A stretch of DNA of 64,000 nt, from contig JAJEKV010000018.1 in NCBI GenBank assembly GCA_021234155.1, positions 14,578,925 to 14,642,924 on the forward strand, in the 5' to 3' direction. The position numbers were made by a program, and so were the translations under genes. The notes under the pieces are model-generated. The model saw nothing but the letters and a program-made list of their open reading frames with translations. It did not search any database and was not told where the DNA came from. This document shows, one piece after another, positions 47,024 through 56,559 of this stretch. Source of the DNA: Isoetes taiwanensis. Its lineage: Eukaryota; Streptophyta; Lycopodiopsida; Isoetales; Isoetaceae. Numbering within the stretch: the first letter of the stretch is position 1; every line of letters begins with the position of its first letter.

Positions 47024-48391
47024 TCAACTAAATAAGCTCAGGGCAACATGTTGTTGCCAATACCTCTTCAGATGCAGAATGTTGATAGGATTAAGCAATT
47101 CTTTGCCATCAGACACATCTCTCAACCAATAAGAATCTTTTCCTGCTGCACCAATGACTTCAAAAGGTCCTTCTCAGAGATTTTCAAACTTGGATGCTAT
47201 GTCTTCCCTTGCTTTATTCCATTTCAAGACTAACTCACCTGCTTTAAGAGTAGCTTGAAGTTTGTGAGCTGCTTTGAAAGTTGCAATGTCTTTGGCTTTT
47301 TTAAGCATAACAGCATTCTCTGCCTCATACCTGTGTTCTTCAAGCTGCATTAATCTCACACATCTTTCTTTTAGAGCCTCATACATTTCCAAATTTAATT
47401 GGTATGCCAATCTGAGTGAGGGAAGTTCCAATTCAACAGGCACTACTGACTCTATGCCATAAACCAGGCTAAAAGGTGTGTGCTTTGTGGAAGCTTTAAT
47501 TGTGGTTCTATAGGCCCAAAGTGCATCATGGAGTTTTAGGTGCCAATCTTTCTTCGAGATGCTAATAGTTTTTTTCAGGATTGACTTGAGAACTTTGTTG
47601 GTTAACTCTGCTTGACCATTGCCTTAGGGTGGCTAACAATAATGTAATTGTTTGATTGACAAACTGACTTCCTCTATCATAGATAATTTTAAAAGGAATT
47701 CCAAACCTGGCACAAATATTTTCATGAAGAAATCTTGCAGTAGCATAGGCATTTGCTTCTCTCAAAGGAATTGCTTCAGCCCACTTAGTGAAATAATTTG
47801 TAGCTACAAGTATAAATTGGTGTTGAGCTGAAGAAGGTGGATCTATTGGACCTATGAAATCTAGACCCCATGTTTGAAAAGATCCAGGCGAGGTTATAGC
47901 AGTGAGGGGGGCTGGCTGTAAGGTTCTTCTACCAAAGATTTGGCATTTATGGCAGCATTTTATAACATTATAACAATCCTTGAAAAGGGAGGCCAAAAAT
48001 ATCCTGACCTCAAGATTTTCTTTGCAGTTGTGTCAGCAGTAAAATGTCCTCCACATATTCCTTCATGGCACGCTTCAATGATCATTTTAGCCTCTTCATC
48101 ATCTACACATCTCAGCAATACTCCTTCCTTGTCAACCTTGCACAAAACATTCTCAATGAGCCTGAATTTTTTGCATTTATCTTTAAACCTTCTTTCTTGA
48201 CTGCTATTCAAATTCTTTGGCACTTCATTGTTTTCAAGGTAATTCCTGATCTCACACTGCCAGCCTAAATCTCTTGCATCAAAAGCAACCAAGTTAGTAA
48301 TAAGATCATCATTACACAAACCATCTTGATCCTCATGTTCAAATAGAACATAAGGTAGATATGCACTGGAACTTTCCACCAAATTGAACAC
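47024..48391 (-). pseudogene. Gypsy integrase
   Basis: The N-terminal zinc region has His and His around Cys-His-Glu-Gly-Ile-Cys-Gly-Gly-His (about 48,060) and Cys-His-Lys-Cys (about 47,940). The core has the first Asp in Trp-Gly-Leu-Asp-Phe-Ile-Gly-Pro, the second in Tyr-Asp-Arg-Gly-Ser-Gln-Phe, and the Glu in Asn-Gly-Gln-Ala-Glu, the last in a shifted frame near 47,615. A C-terminal part (47,174-47,443 and on to a stop at 47,024-47,026) ends with a Gly-Pro-Phe-Glu-Val and His-Leu-Lys-Arg-Tyr motif as in plant Gypsy integrases. Frameshifts near 47,980 and 47,630 separate the pieces. Confidence 0.88.
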
Positions 48392-48419
48392 TTTGACAGT
48401 AATATTATTGGTTTGGACT

Positions 48420-49594
48420 TTACAGGGTCACCTGCACAACTTTGCCTTGGGTTGCTTTTTTAGCAAAAAGAAGTGACAAACGATTTTGCCTTATAAAGAC
48501 CTGAACTTGACTATTTTGTAGCAAATGTCCCTGCCCCTCTATCAGAAACATGAGAGCTGCTGCACTCTTTTGTAGTCTAGGATATCTTAGCTCAGTATCT
48601 GACCACATTTTGCTTGCAAAAGCAATTACATGATCCTCTTTTAGCAAAGCAAGACCAATTGCCATTTTTGGTGACACTGATATAAGCTTTGAAGGGCTTT
48701 TCATAAATCAGGAGGTTTTAGCAGGATGGAATTACAGATGGCATTGATGATTTTGTCAAAAGATTCCTGGCACTCTTCATTACAATCAACCAGAATGTGC
48801 TTGCTCTCATTTTTGGAAAATTTTCCAACCTTTGTGAGGTTAAAAATTGGATTCATAGTGTGTGAGAAGTGGGGAACATACATTCTTAAGAAACTGGTCA
48901 TTCCCATGAAGCTTTTTACCTGTTTGAGTGTCTTGGGAGGTGCCACCTTTTTCAAAGCCTCAACCTTGGCCTCAGCAACATGAATGCCTTTTGTAGACAC
49001 CACATGTCTAAGCAGTTCTCCTTTTGAAGACAACAAAACACAATTTTTTGGATTCAAGCTGACCCCCCCCCCCCCCCCGTTTCTACATAAGGCAAACAAC
49101 TTAGAACATCAAAATGACTCTTGAGGGAGGTTCCTAAGCAAAGATCATCCAAGAAGACACGAAAAGCATTGGCAGGCTTGTCTTTGAAAATTGTGTCCAT
49201 AGCTCTTTGAAATGTTGCAGATGCATTCATTAGCCCAAAGGGCATCCTCTTCATGGCAAATGTCCCCCATGGTGTGATGAATGAGGTCTTTGGCTGATCT
49301 TCCTCCTTTATGCTAATTTGGTTGAAACCTGAGAAACCATCTAAGAAAGAATATATGTCTTTACCTGCAACAACATGCAAAACCTCCTCTAGAAATGGTA
49401 ATGGATAGCAATCTTTGATGGTGGCTTTGTTTAAATCTCTATAGTCAATACAGATCCTGATGGTTTTATTTTATTTTTCTTTTCTACAGGGACAATGCAA
49501 GATAGCCATTCAGGATTCACAATTTCTGCAATCACACCTGCATCCTTCATTTTATATAACTCTTCTTTAATTAGTCCTAACAAGGATGCATTAA
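48420..49594 (-). pseudogene. Gypsy reverse transcriptase and degenerate RNase H
   Basis: RT runs from about 49,594 (Arg-Arg-Ile-Asn-Ala-Ser) through Asp-Tyr-Arg-Asp-Leu-Asn-Lys-Ala and Met-Pro-Phe-Gly-Leu-Met-Asn-Ala to the catalytic block, where Tyr-x-Asp-Asp reads Phe-Leu-Asp-Asp (49,054-49,380). A 1-base shift near 49,465 is shared with the other copy. An expanded C run (about 49,063-49,079) breaks the frame just after the catalytic block. The attached RNase H (48,420-48,704) has lost the first catalytic Asp (Tyr-Ile-Ser-Val) and reads Leu-Gln-Lys where Leu-Glu-Lys is usual. That is expected of a non-catalytic connection-like domain. Confidence 0.88.
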
Positions 49595-49935
49595 TTCTTC
49601 TCGAGTTTTACGTACCCGCGTGTTTCATACCTTCTTTAATCTTTATCTCAAACTCACGGATACTTCTTACTTACATCCACACCAACCAATTCATCATAAT
49701 CCCAAGCAAAATATATTTCCAATCATCAAAGAATTTTGTGACAAAGGTGTTATCTTCTTCTTTAAACAAATCTCCAACATACAAACACTCTATCTAAACC
49801 TTTCTTGTTCGGGTTTGATTTCCTTTAATTGCTTTTCTTCACTAGCATTAGTTACCGTAATAGAATAGAGTTGTGGCGGTCTTTTTCTCCAGTTCTTCCT
49901 CCCGAATTGCTCCTTCACCAAGTGTTCGAGAAGAA

Positions 49936-50353
49936 CACTTCAGAGTGCATCAGCCTACGCCATTCTGCTCCCTTGGTACATGATGAGCCTCCAAGTTTTG
50001 AAATTCTTTAATTCATGAAAGGCTTGATCTCTGAGCAGGATCATGTCTTCATTCTTGGCTTGATACTCACCCAATATTTGCTTGCAAATAAGTTGAGAAT
50101 CTCCAAAAATAACAATTTCATTAATACTCAAATTCTTTGCCTCTTGGAGACCTGCTATCAAAGCTTCGTATTCTGCCATATTTGAGGTGGCATTAGGATA
50201 AATTCTACCTACTTTTGCAAGCAACCTATTGGAGGAGTCTTTGAGAATAGCAGCAGATGATGCCACACTTAGCCTCTTGGAAACACCACCATTAAACGAT
50301 AAGTATGCAAAGCTACCTTGTTTAGGGAATGCTAGCTGAATCAGGAGTTCCAT
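49936..50353 (-). pseudogene. Extra archaeal-type RNase H, upstream of RT
   Basis: A complete second RNase H fold. It has Phe-Asn-Gly-Gly at residues 20-23 (the usual first catalytic Asp is Asn21 in both copies), Asn-Met-Ala-Glu-Tyr-Glu-Ala-Leu with Glu61, Phe-Gly-Asp-Ser-Gln-Leu with Asp85, and a His-Val-Pro-Arg-Glu-Gln-Asn end with Ala-Asp. The Ala-Asp end is frameshifted here but intact at about 22,935-22,960. The sequence type matches the extra RNase H of Tat elements, which would remove RNA from RNA-DNA hybrids. It sits between protease and RT in the same frame as the protease, separated from it by one TAA at about 50,382. Confidence 0.85.
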
Positions 50354-50380
50354 GTTGGACTCTTGATTCTTTGCATTTAA

Positions 50381-50998
50381 TTAAAATTCTCCACATGGGT
50401 TTGACAACAGCATCTCTTCTTCAATGAGATTTAGGGCCTCAAATTCTCCTACCTTGTTGTATAATGTTACCTTCTTTCTGCCATTGGAAATGGTGCACTC
50501 CCCTTTTGACCAAACATGCCTAGCATCAACTGTTGAGAGCCATTTTCTTCCCAAAAGTAAGTCATAGATGTCTGACTTGTCTTCTATTCCTTCAAATGCA
50601 ACCACAACAAAGTTAGCCGCAACAACTATACCTTCAACATCAATAGACACGTTACTGACTATTCCAACAGGATTAATTTTTGGGTTTGAGAAAGATTTCA
50701 AGATCATTGGGGCTTTCTTGTCTATTTCAAGGCCACATAACCTCATGACATAATGAGCCATAACATTCAAAGGTGATCCTCCATCCAATAAGACCTTGGT
50801 CAGGATTTTTTTGCCCATTTTGGCAACACATGTGAAAGCTCCTGGGTCATAATCCTTCTGAGTGAGCATATGTTCTTCAATGTGGTTAGTCAGAGCAAAT
50901 TCATCTTCTTTGGTCAAATTGAGCACTTTTTCCCCGTAAGATGGAGTTATCTTGAGTAGAATTAGCAAGTCAACACAGATTTTAGAGTTTTTTAGCAA
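50381..50998 (-). CDS. Gypsy aspartic protease
   Basis: A 205-codon open frame with the active-site loop Leu-Leu-Asp-Gly-Gly-Ser-Pro-Leu-Asn-Val-Met, the variant (Asp-Gly-Gly rather than Asp-Ser/Thr-Gly) seen in plant Tat-like proteases. A second conserved segment, Asp-Leu-Leu-Leu-Gly-Arg-Lys-Trp-Leu, lies about 85 residues later, as expected for the retropepsin fold. The frame ends in TAA, after which the RNase H continues in the same frame. The stop lies in a T/A run whose length differs between copies, so it may be a sequencing error. Confidence 0.88.
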   Translation of the reverse strand: MLKNSKICVDLLILLKITPSYGEKVLNLTKEDEFALTNHIEEHMLTQKDYDPGAFTCVAKMGKKILTKVLLDGGSPLNVMAHYVMRLCGLEIDKKAPMILKSFSNPKINPVGIVSNVSIDVEGIVVAANFVVVAFEGIEDKSDIYDLLLGRKWLSTVDARHVWSKGECTISNGRKKVTLYNKVGEFEALNLIEEEMLLSNPCGEF

Positions 50999-51040
50999 AT
51001 ACTCAAAGTCCTTACTATCTTTTTCCTTTTTTAAATATTT

Positions 51041-51669
51041 CTAAGCAGGTGGAGGAGGCACAACCATATTTTGCTCGGCTTCCTTGTGCTTCACAGCATC
51101 AACTTCATCACTGGCACATGCTGCTTCTTTCTCCTTTGCATTATTCATTCTTCTAGTATGCACAGCCATAATCTCCTCATGTTCTTCAATTTCCTCGCAT
51201 AAATCGATGGATGCATTTTGTTCATTAGGCTTAGATTTCTCCTGCCTAGCAAAACATTCTTTCACACTACATCTATCTTCATACTTTGCAAAAGGCACAC
51301 ACAGAGCACTCCTTACCAGAATGCCCTCTTTTTCCACATTTTGTACAAGGCCTACACCAACAGTAATCAGATGAGTGAGTATCTCTGAAGCAATGAACAC
51401 ATGGTGGATAGGTCTTCTTCTCAAACTTCGAGTTCTTCAGCTCTTGAAGTTGCTTGGTCACCTCAACTAATGCCTCTGATACTTTGGTAATCTCAGCTCT
51501 TACATCTGCTGCAGGGCTTCAAGGATCCTCCATTTTTGTTTTTTTCTTTTCCTTTTGAACAACATAAACTGGCACAGGTCCTGGTCCCATGTATTCTTGT
51601 TCATAATCTGGAAAAAAAGGATCATGAGGTGAGTGCATGTCATGTGGCAAGTAGGAAATCATATTTGCA
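51041..51669 (-). pseudogene. Gypsy gag C-terminus, two CCHC zinc knuckles
   Basis: The minus strand encodes Cys-Val-His-Cys-x4-His-x4-Cys and then Cys-Thr-Lys-Cys-Gly-Lys-Arg-Gly-His-Ser-Gly-Lys-Glu-Cys (about 51,300-51,400), both standard CCHC knuckles that bind RNA. Upstream is a Gln-Leu-Gln-Glu-Leu helix and, next to the LINE, a segment Met-Ile-Ser-Tyr-Leu-Pro-His-Asp-Met that continues the gag frame from 59,105. One in-frame stop lies near 51,530. Confidence 0.82.
51658..51669. repeat. LINE target-site duplication, left
   Basis: ATCATATTTGCA directly before the poly-T. Its partner at 59,105-59,116 reads ATCATATCTGCA, with one mismatch in 12. Confidence 0.75.
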
Positions 51670-51880
51670 TTTTTTTTTATTTTTTTTTTTGTAGAAACGG
51701 CAGTGGTGTTATATTACATGTAATACATAGTAATACAAAAATGATCAGAGTGAAACTCTGTTATAAAGGCCTCAAGTTGGCCTGACTCTCCAGAGGAGGA
51801 AGTTTCAGCTAGATTAGAACACTGTTTGAAAGGATTATAACCAAAATAACCAAAATTATAGTTTAAGGCAGGACATTAAA
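51670..51880 (-). other. LINE 3' untranslated end with poly-A
   Basis: A poly-T run of about 20 with one interrupting A (51,670-51,690) marks the poly-A tail; about 190 bp of non-coding element sequence follows. A stop after a Gly-Val-Ile-Asp-Glu-like end is at about 51,920 on the minus strand. Confidence 0.75.
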
Positions 51881-51899
51881 AAGATAAATCAGTCAAGCA

Positions 51900-52557
51900 T
51901 TGTTTGCCAATGCCTCATTCATCAATAACTCCATCAAGAGTTATTATTGCGAAGGCATGATATGTGTTCGTGAAAAGCAGATTGTCGAGTTCAATAGCCC
52001 CATATGCAGCGGAGTCCAGAATATAGAGAATCCACGACTCTCTCGCCCCTTCACACAAGTTTCTCTTCAAAATATGGTTTGAGTTCCTGCTTGAATTGCC
52101 AGATATCTTCGTCCACCAAAACCTTCTTCAGAGTTCTGATCGTGATTGTTTCAATCTTAACCCAGAGCAAAGCTTCCAGCACCTCCTTATGAGTCATAGG
52201 CTTCGTGTCCTCCGGGACCTCCCTCATATGGCCACCTTCACGATGTTTCTTGACCAGGTACTCTGCTATCAACATCAGAGAGGTTATTAAAATAAGAAGA
52301 GAAGAATGCATAGAACCCTTGAAAGGATCCTAAACCATCCCAATTTTTATCATAATTAGATCCCCTGCTCAATCTATGAGCCATAGCTGCATCTGCCAGC
52401 TCTAACCGAATTGTTGTCTTAAGGAAAATCGATATGGATGATGATGATTAATGGCCACATTATTTACGTTTTCCAAACGTCCCATAAGACTAAAGTTCTG
52501 ATGGTATCCATAAAAGGGGAACCGCTTGCAAGAAAGTCAAATAAATCCCCTCAGAAC
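51900..52557 (-). pseudogene. LINE ORF2 C-terminal extension
   Basis: Minus-strand coding that continues ORF2 after the MITE. The best open piece is 52,051-52,311 (86 codons, Glu/Lys-rich, with Gln-Glu-Leu-Lys-Pro-Tyr-Phe-Glu-Glu near its end). After a shift it continues with a Trp-Ile-Leu-Tyr-Ile-Leu-Asp-Ser stretch and ends near 51,920. I recognise no RNase H or other known domain in it. Frames are broken at CAG/CTG sites. Confidence 0.6.
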
Positions 52558-53202
52558 CATAGCTCGTTAGATGCCCGCATCTAAACATTAGATGTGTTAG
52601 ATTCAAGATCACTCGCACATCTCAGATTGCATCTAACGAAGATGCTTACACACCTTAAAAAAAAATTTAGCCCTTTTTCCCCTTTTAGGTTTTGCAATCG
52701 CTACACATTGCCACACAGCTCCAAAACGATTTTTGGCACTCCAAATGGGGAATTGATTCTCTCTCGCTACTCGAATCCGCACCCTTGCAACCGATTTAAT
52801 CATATCGAGCCCATTCAGCAAAAATGAGCTTTTTTTTTTTTATGACAAAGATGTAGTTTTCAAGGAGTGCCTTGCTTCAACAAAAATGCAATGACGGAAC
52901 TTGCTCTTCAATTCCTTTTCAATCTCACCTAAAACTCATTCAAAAGAGCAACAACTTGCATTTAATGATCACCGGACTCGTGAGTGGGCATTCAAGCAGC
53001 AGATATGCATGTGTAACAATAGGTATAATAGTAAAGTAATAATAGGTATAATGATCAAGGCAAGGCTACTGTAGATTTAGAAGAAATTTTAATTTTACAA
53101 ACGCATCTTATGTGCATCTAAAAGTATAGATGTTTCGATGCTTACGATACTTTAGATCTACGCATCTGACACATCTATCTTTAGATGCTTTTCCAAAGAT
53201 TG
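52558..53202. mobile_element. hAT-like MITE inside LINE ORF2, second copy
   Basis: About 645 bp, the counterpart of 25,560-26,195, with the same imperfect terminal inverted repeats and GCATCT/AGATGC-rich ends. The 8-bp target duplication is corrupted here (ctcagaac and tctcagcg where the other copy reads TCTGTAAC twice), both changes falling at a CTG. It is non-coding and depends on a transposase elsewhere if mobile. Confidence 0.75.
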
Positions 53203-53966
53203 TCTCAGCGGGGGAAAGGACCAAGCAGAGTGCTTATCCATGTCCAAAAAGGGGTCAACCATGGACAAATAAAGATATGGCAAGAGGTCTCAGCTTGGCC
53301 ACAACCTAAAGGACATCTGTCTGAGATCTGATCATTATATTTTGCCCTATAAGCATTAGATTTGAGACTTTTATTCAGCACCAACCATCTGAAAAGAATA
53401 ATTTTCTTAGCACACTGTAATTTCCATCCTTTTCTTATAACCCGAATCGCATCCAAATTTGAGCAGCCCCATTGATTGGAGACTTTAGTTCCATGATCAC
53501 ACAACAACAAGGCATAAATTCTGGTCACACTATACCCTTTGCCCTCCATAGCCCAATTCTGATCCTTTATTTGTACTCCTGTTCCTTTATGATGTCTAGT
53601 AAGGACCTTGTAGATATTTCTATTCGAGGTGGAGTCTTGCACTACATTGGAAATTTCTTGCCATGTCTTCCATTCTTCACCATTAGTCATACTCCCAATT
53701 GTGCCTAAACCATTGAGATTCCATTCCTTATATTTCCTTGGGTGCTTAAGAACCAAACATCCATCCTCCTCATCAACCAGGCCCTGATGCCAAAAGAAAT
53801 TAAAATCTTCTGAAACATTTTCAATTGGATGAGCCTTGAAGCACACAGATACCTTATTCCAGGCTTGGATAATTCTTCTCATAATGGTGGATGTACCTGG
53901 AGTGGGGTTAAGTTGATAGAATGCTGAATCAGGAAGATGGTGAGGAGTAGATGGACTACCCACCAA
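53203..53966 (-). CDS. LINE ORF2 zinc-binding region
   Basis: An open frame of 253 codons downstream of RT. Near residues 190-245 it has the zf-RVT pattern Phe-Arg-Trp-Leu-Val-Leu, then Cys-Pro-Leu-Gly-Cys-Gly and Cys-His-Ile-Phe-x-Cys-Pro-Trp, a domain common in plant non-LTR retrotransposons. It is cut on the C-terminal side by the MITE. The upstream join to RT is out of frame by a small indel near 53,990. Confidence 0.85.
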
Positions 53967-53988
53967 GGAAGTTTTCTCAACCCAATAT

Positions 53989-55478
53989 TTAGTAAGGAGA
54001 AGGGCAGGGGACTTTGGCTGAAACCAGAGATCTCCAGACCAATTTTGCTGCCAAAACCTGGGCCTGGAGAAACAAATCTTTACATCCCAGCCCTCCTTTT
54101 TTCCTGGGGAGAGTCAGATGTTTCCATCCAACCATGTGTGCACCCTGCCAAATGAATTCCTTCATAATAACTTCTAACTCCTGGTAAGTTTTCCTATCTG
54201 CAATTATAGCTGATGAAAAATAAAAATGAGAACTGGCAATAACACCATTAATTATTTGTACTCTCCTAGCCAGAGATAGTGACTTGGGGTACATTTGGAG
54301 TTTTTTCTTGATTTTGGTGACTATTGATTCCCACAGGCCATGCAAACTCATGTTAAGAGCTAAAGGTAAGCCCAATAATTTTGTAGCAGTTCGGAGACCA
54401 CATACTTTAATCCCTTGAATATAATCATCTGGGCTATCCGAGATGATTGCACATTTATCTCTGTTTAATACCACCCCTGATGCCTTTCCAAAGAGATCCA
54501 TGGCAGCAAGAAAGTTCTCAATACAGTCCCCCTGCTTCTTTAAGAACATAAATGTGTCATCAGCATACTGCATTACTGACATAGTGTCACTTGTATTTGG
54601 AAGCTTAAGGCAACTAATTTTGTCAGTTTGCTGTAATTTCATAATGATTCTTGTTACCATTTCAGCAACAATTAAGAACATGTAGCCTGACCCCTCTTTT
54701 ACATTCAAAAAAGGATGAAGGGGAACCATTGACCAGAACTGCAGAACAACCTGTAACATTGAACCCAGCAATTTTTGTAATGACTTGTTCTGAGAAGCCT
54801 AACTGGGACATGGCTCTATAGAGAAAATTCCAGTCAATAGTGTCATAGGCTCTTCTGAAATCCAGTTTAAGAAGCACATATCCTTGGTTGGTCATCCCAT
54901 TCCAATGCAAGCCCTCATATGCACCAATGAAGTTATCTAATATACTTCTGCCTGAAAGAAAACCTGATTGAACTGGGTTAATCTTCTCTTGAAGGATTTT
55001 CTTAATCCTATTGGCAAAGATTTTGGCCAAAATTTTGTATGTTACATTTGTAAGTGATATCGGTCTCCAATCCGAGAATGTGGAAGGCTTATCCACTTTT
55101 GGAACTAATGCAATTAAGCCAGCATTTACTGCTGGATGTAGCTTTTCAGCCTGCCAAGCACCCTGAATGAATGTGATAATGTCTTTATTCATTATGCTCC
55201 AAAAATGTTCATAGAATTCAGGGGGTAGCCCATCAGGTCCCGGGCTCTTCAATGTGTGCATCCTTTAAGCCAAGATATTCAAAGAACTCTGACATTCTAC
55301 CATTGTCTGTGCATGTGGCTGCAAAGAGTTCCCTGTATTTATTGTAGAACAATTTTTGAATGTCTTCTTGCTTAGATAGCTCATATTGATTATCATCCTG
55401 TATTAAGACTATCCCATTGTACATTATCCTGCTTTTGGCAGCTCTATAAAAGAATTTAGAGCTACAGTCATCTATCAA
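53989..55478 (-). pseudogene. LINE ORF2 reverse transcriptase
   Basis: Three pieces: 55,233-55,478, 54,662-55,261 and 53,989-54,771. Motifs in order are Lys-Ser-Pro-Gly-Pro-Asp-Gly-Leu-Pro, Trp-Arg-Pro-Ile-Ser-Leu, Leu-Asp-Phe-Arg-Arg-Ala-Tyr-Asp, then Tyr-Ala-Asp-Asp at residues 69-72 of the last piece. The segment after Lys-Arg-Gly-Val-Arg is missing about 17 bases, so the usual Gln-Gly-Cys-Pro-Leu-Ser-Pro motif is lost and the frame shifts. This defect is shared by both copies. RT would prime cDNA synthesis at nicked target DNA. Confidence 0.9.
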
Positions 55479-55668
55479 ATTAACATATAGGCTTCTCTCT
55501 TAATCGCCAAACTTTTGGCCTCAGATTCTTCAATTAACTTCACCATTCTTTCTAGATATTCCTCTCTCTCTCACTGCAGCAACACATTGGTTTTGTCCAG
55601 AAAAGACTTTGTCTAACATCTCTTATTTCCACATACACCTCCATTTTTTCCTGTTTCTTTTTCCTATT

Positions 55669-56559
55669 CTATTCCCTGCCCCATTGCTTGATCCAGTTTT
55701 TGATCTGCTTACATTTCCTAATGAATTCTTTCATCGAACCACTAGCATTCAATCCTTCCAATGAGCCATAAAACCTTGTAAAGTCTTCACAAAAGGTTTT
55801 ATTGTTCAGCAAGCTGACATTGAACTTAAATGGAGTATCAGCATGCCTATTCAAAGGTAAGATGCCTGTGTCCAAAATTTGTGGATAGTGATCAAATATA
55901 GAGTTACTACAGTCATTCTTAATGATCAAACTATCCCATCCTTCTAAGGTGGAGATGTTGGTGTAGAACCTGTCTAGGAGACAATACACCCTATCATTTC
56001 CTTTCCTCTTGTTGCACCAGGAGTATGCATTAGAAGAGGAGGGAGCATGATATACAAAGTTGTGGGCCAATTCGTCCCATTGGGACCTCTCCCCTTTTGA
56101 CATGTTAATTTTTTTCTCTGCTTTCTGCTCCCATGAAGGGGTATTATTGAAATCCCCACTAAGAATCCAATTGTTTATGTTCTGTCCCTGCAACCAATCT
56201 GTCATATTTTTCCAGTGTAACTCTCTTTCCTCAGGGGAGGTGGAAGCATACACATTGATAATGCCTACAATCTCCTATTCTATCTCCAAAAAGACTACCT
56301 GCCATTTACCTTAAGGATGCAAAAAGGAATTTACCTTTTTATAGCCACTCCAGGCAATACAAATGCCACCTTTAGTGCCATCTGCTGGGGCCCATATGGA
56401 ATCTCCATTGGGAAAAATCCAACTATCCAGGTTTGATGCCTCAAAGGCTGGTAATCTGTGTTCTTGCAATAAGATTATATCTGCCTTTAAGGCAATTAGA
56501 GCCCTTTTCCTTTTCAGGGGGCCCTTGATTCCTCTTAAGTTCCAGGAAACTATCTTCAT
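55669..56559 (-). pseudogene. LINE ORF2 AP-endonuclease domain
   Basis: ORF2 begins at ATG 56,559 (overlapping the ORF1 stop as ATGA). It shows Trp-Asn-Leu-Arg-Gly at 6-10, Leu-Leu-Gln-Glu-His-Arg near 30-35 and Gly-Gly-Ile-Cys-Ile-Ala-Trp, then a TAA and a TAG in frame at about 56,311 and 56,273. It resumes with Gly-Asp-Phe-Asn-Asn-Thr, Asp-Arg-Phe-Tyr-Thr and Asp-His-Tyr-Pro. These are the conserved blocks of the L1 endonuclease that nicks target DNA. Both stops are one C-to-T change from Gln codons and occur in both copies. Confidence 0.92.

Larger units (their letters stand above)
47024..51669 (-). mobile_element. Ty3/Gypsy Tat-like element, gag-pol
   Basis: On the minus strand, from right to left: gag C-terminus with two zinc knuckles, aspartic protease, an archaeal-type RNase H, reverse transcriptase, a degenerate RNase H and integrase. 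The 5' side is interrupted at 51,669 by a LINE, after which gag resumes at 59,105-59,317. Target duplications and a reading frame that continues when the LINE is removed prove the nesting. No 3' LTR is identified to the left. The degenerate canonical RNase H plus an extra RNase H is the hallmark of Tat, but the position of the extra domain is unusual. Several frameshifts and one in-frame stop are present. Confidence 0.9.

Noticed and set aside
49063-49079. Run of about 17 C within the Gypsy RT
   Set aside because: The other copies have a shorter C/T mixture at the same site (about 22,053-22,065), so it is a base-calling artefact rather than a biological tract.
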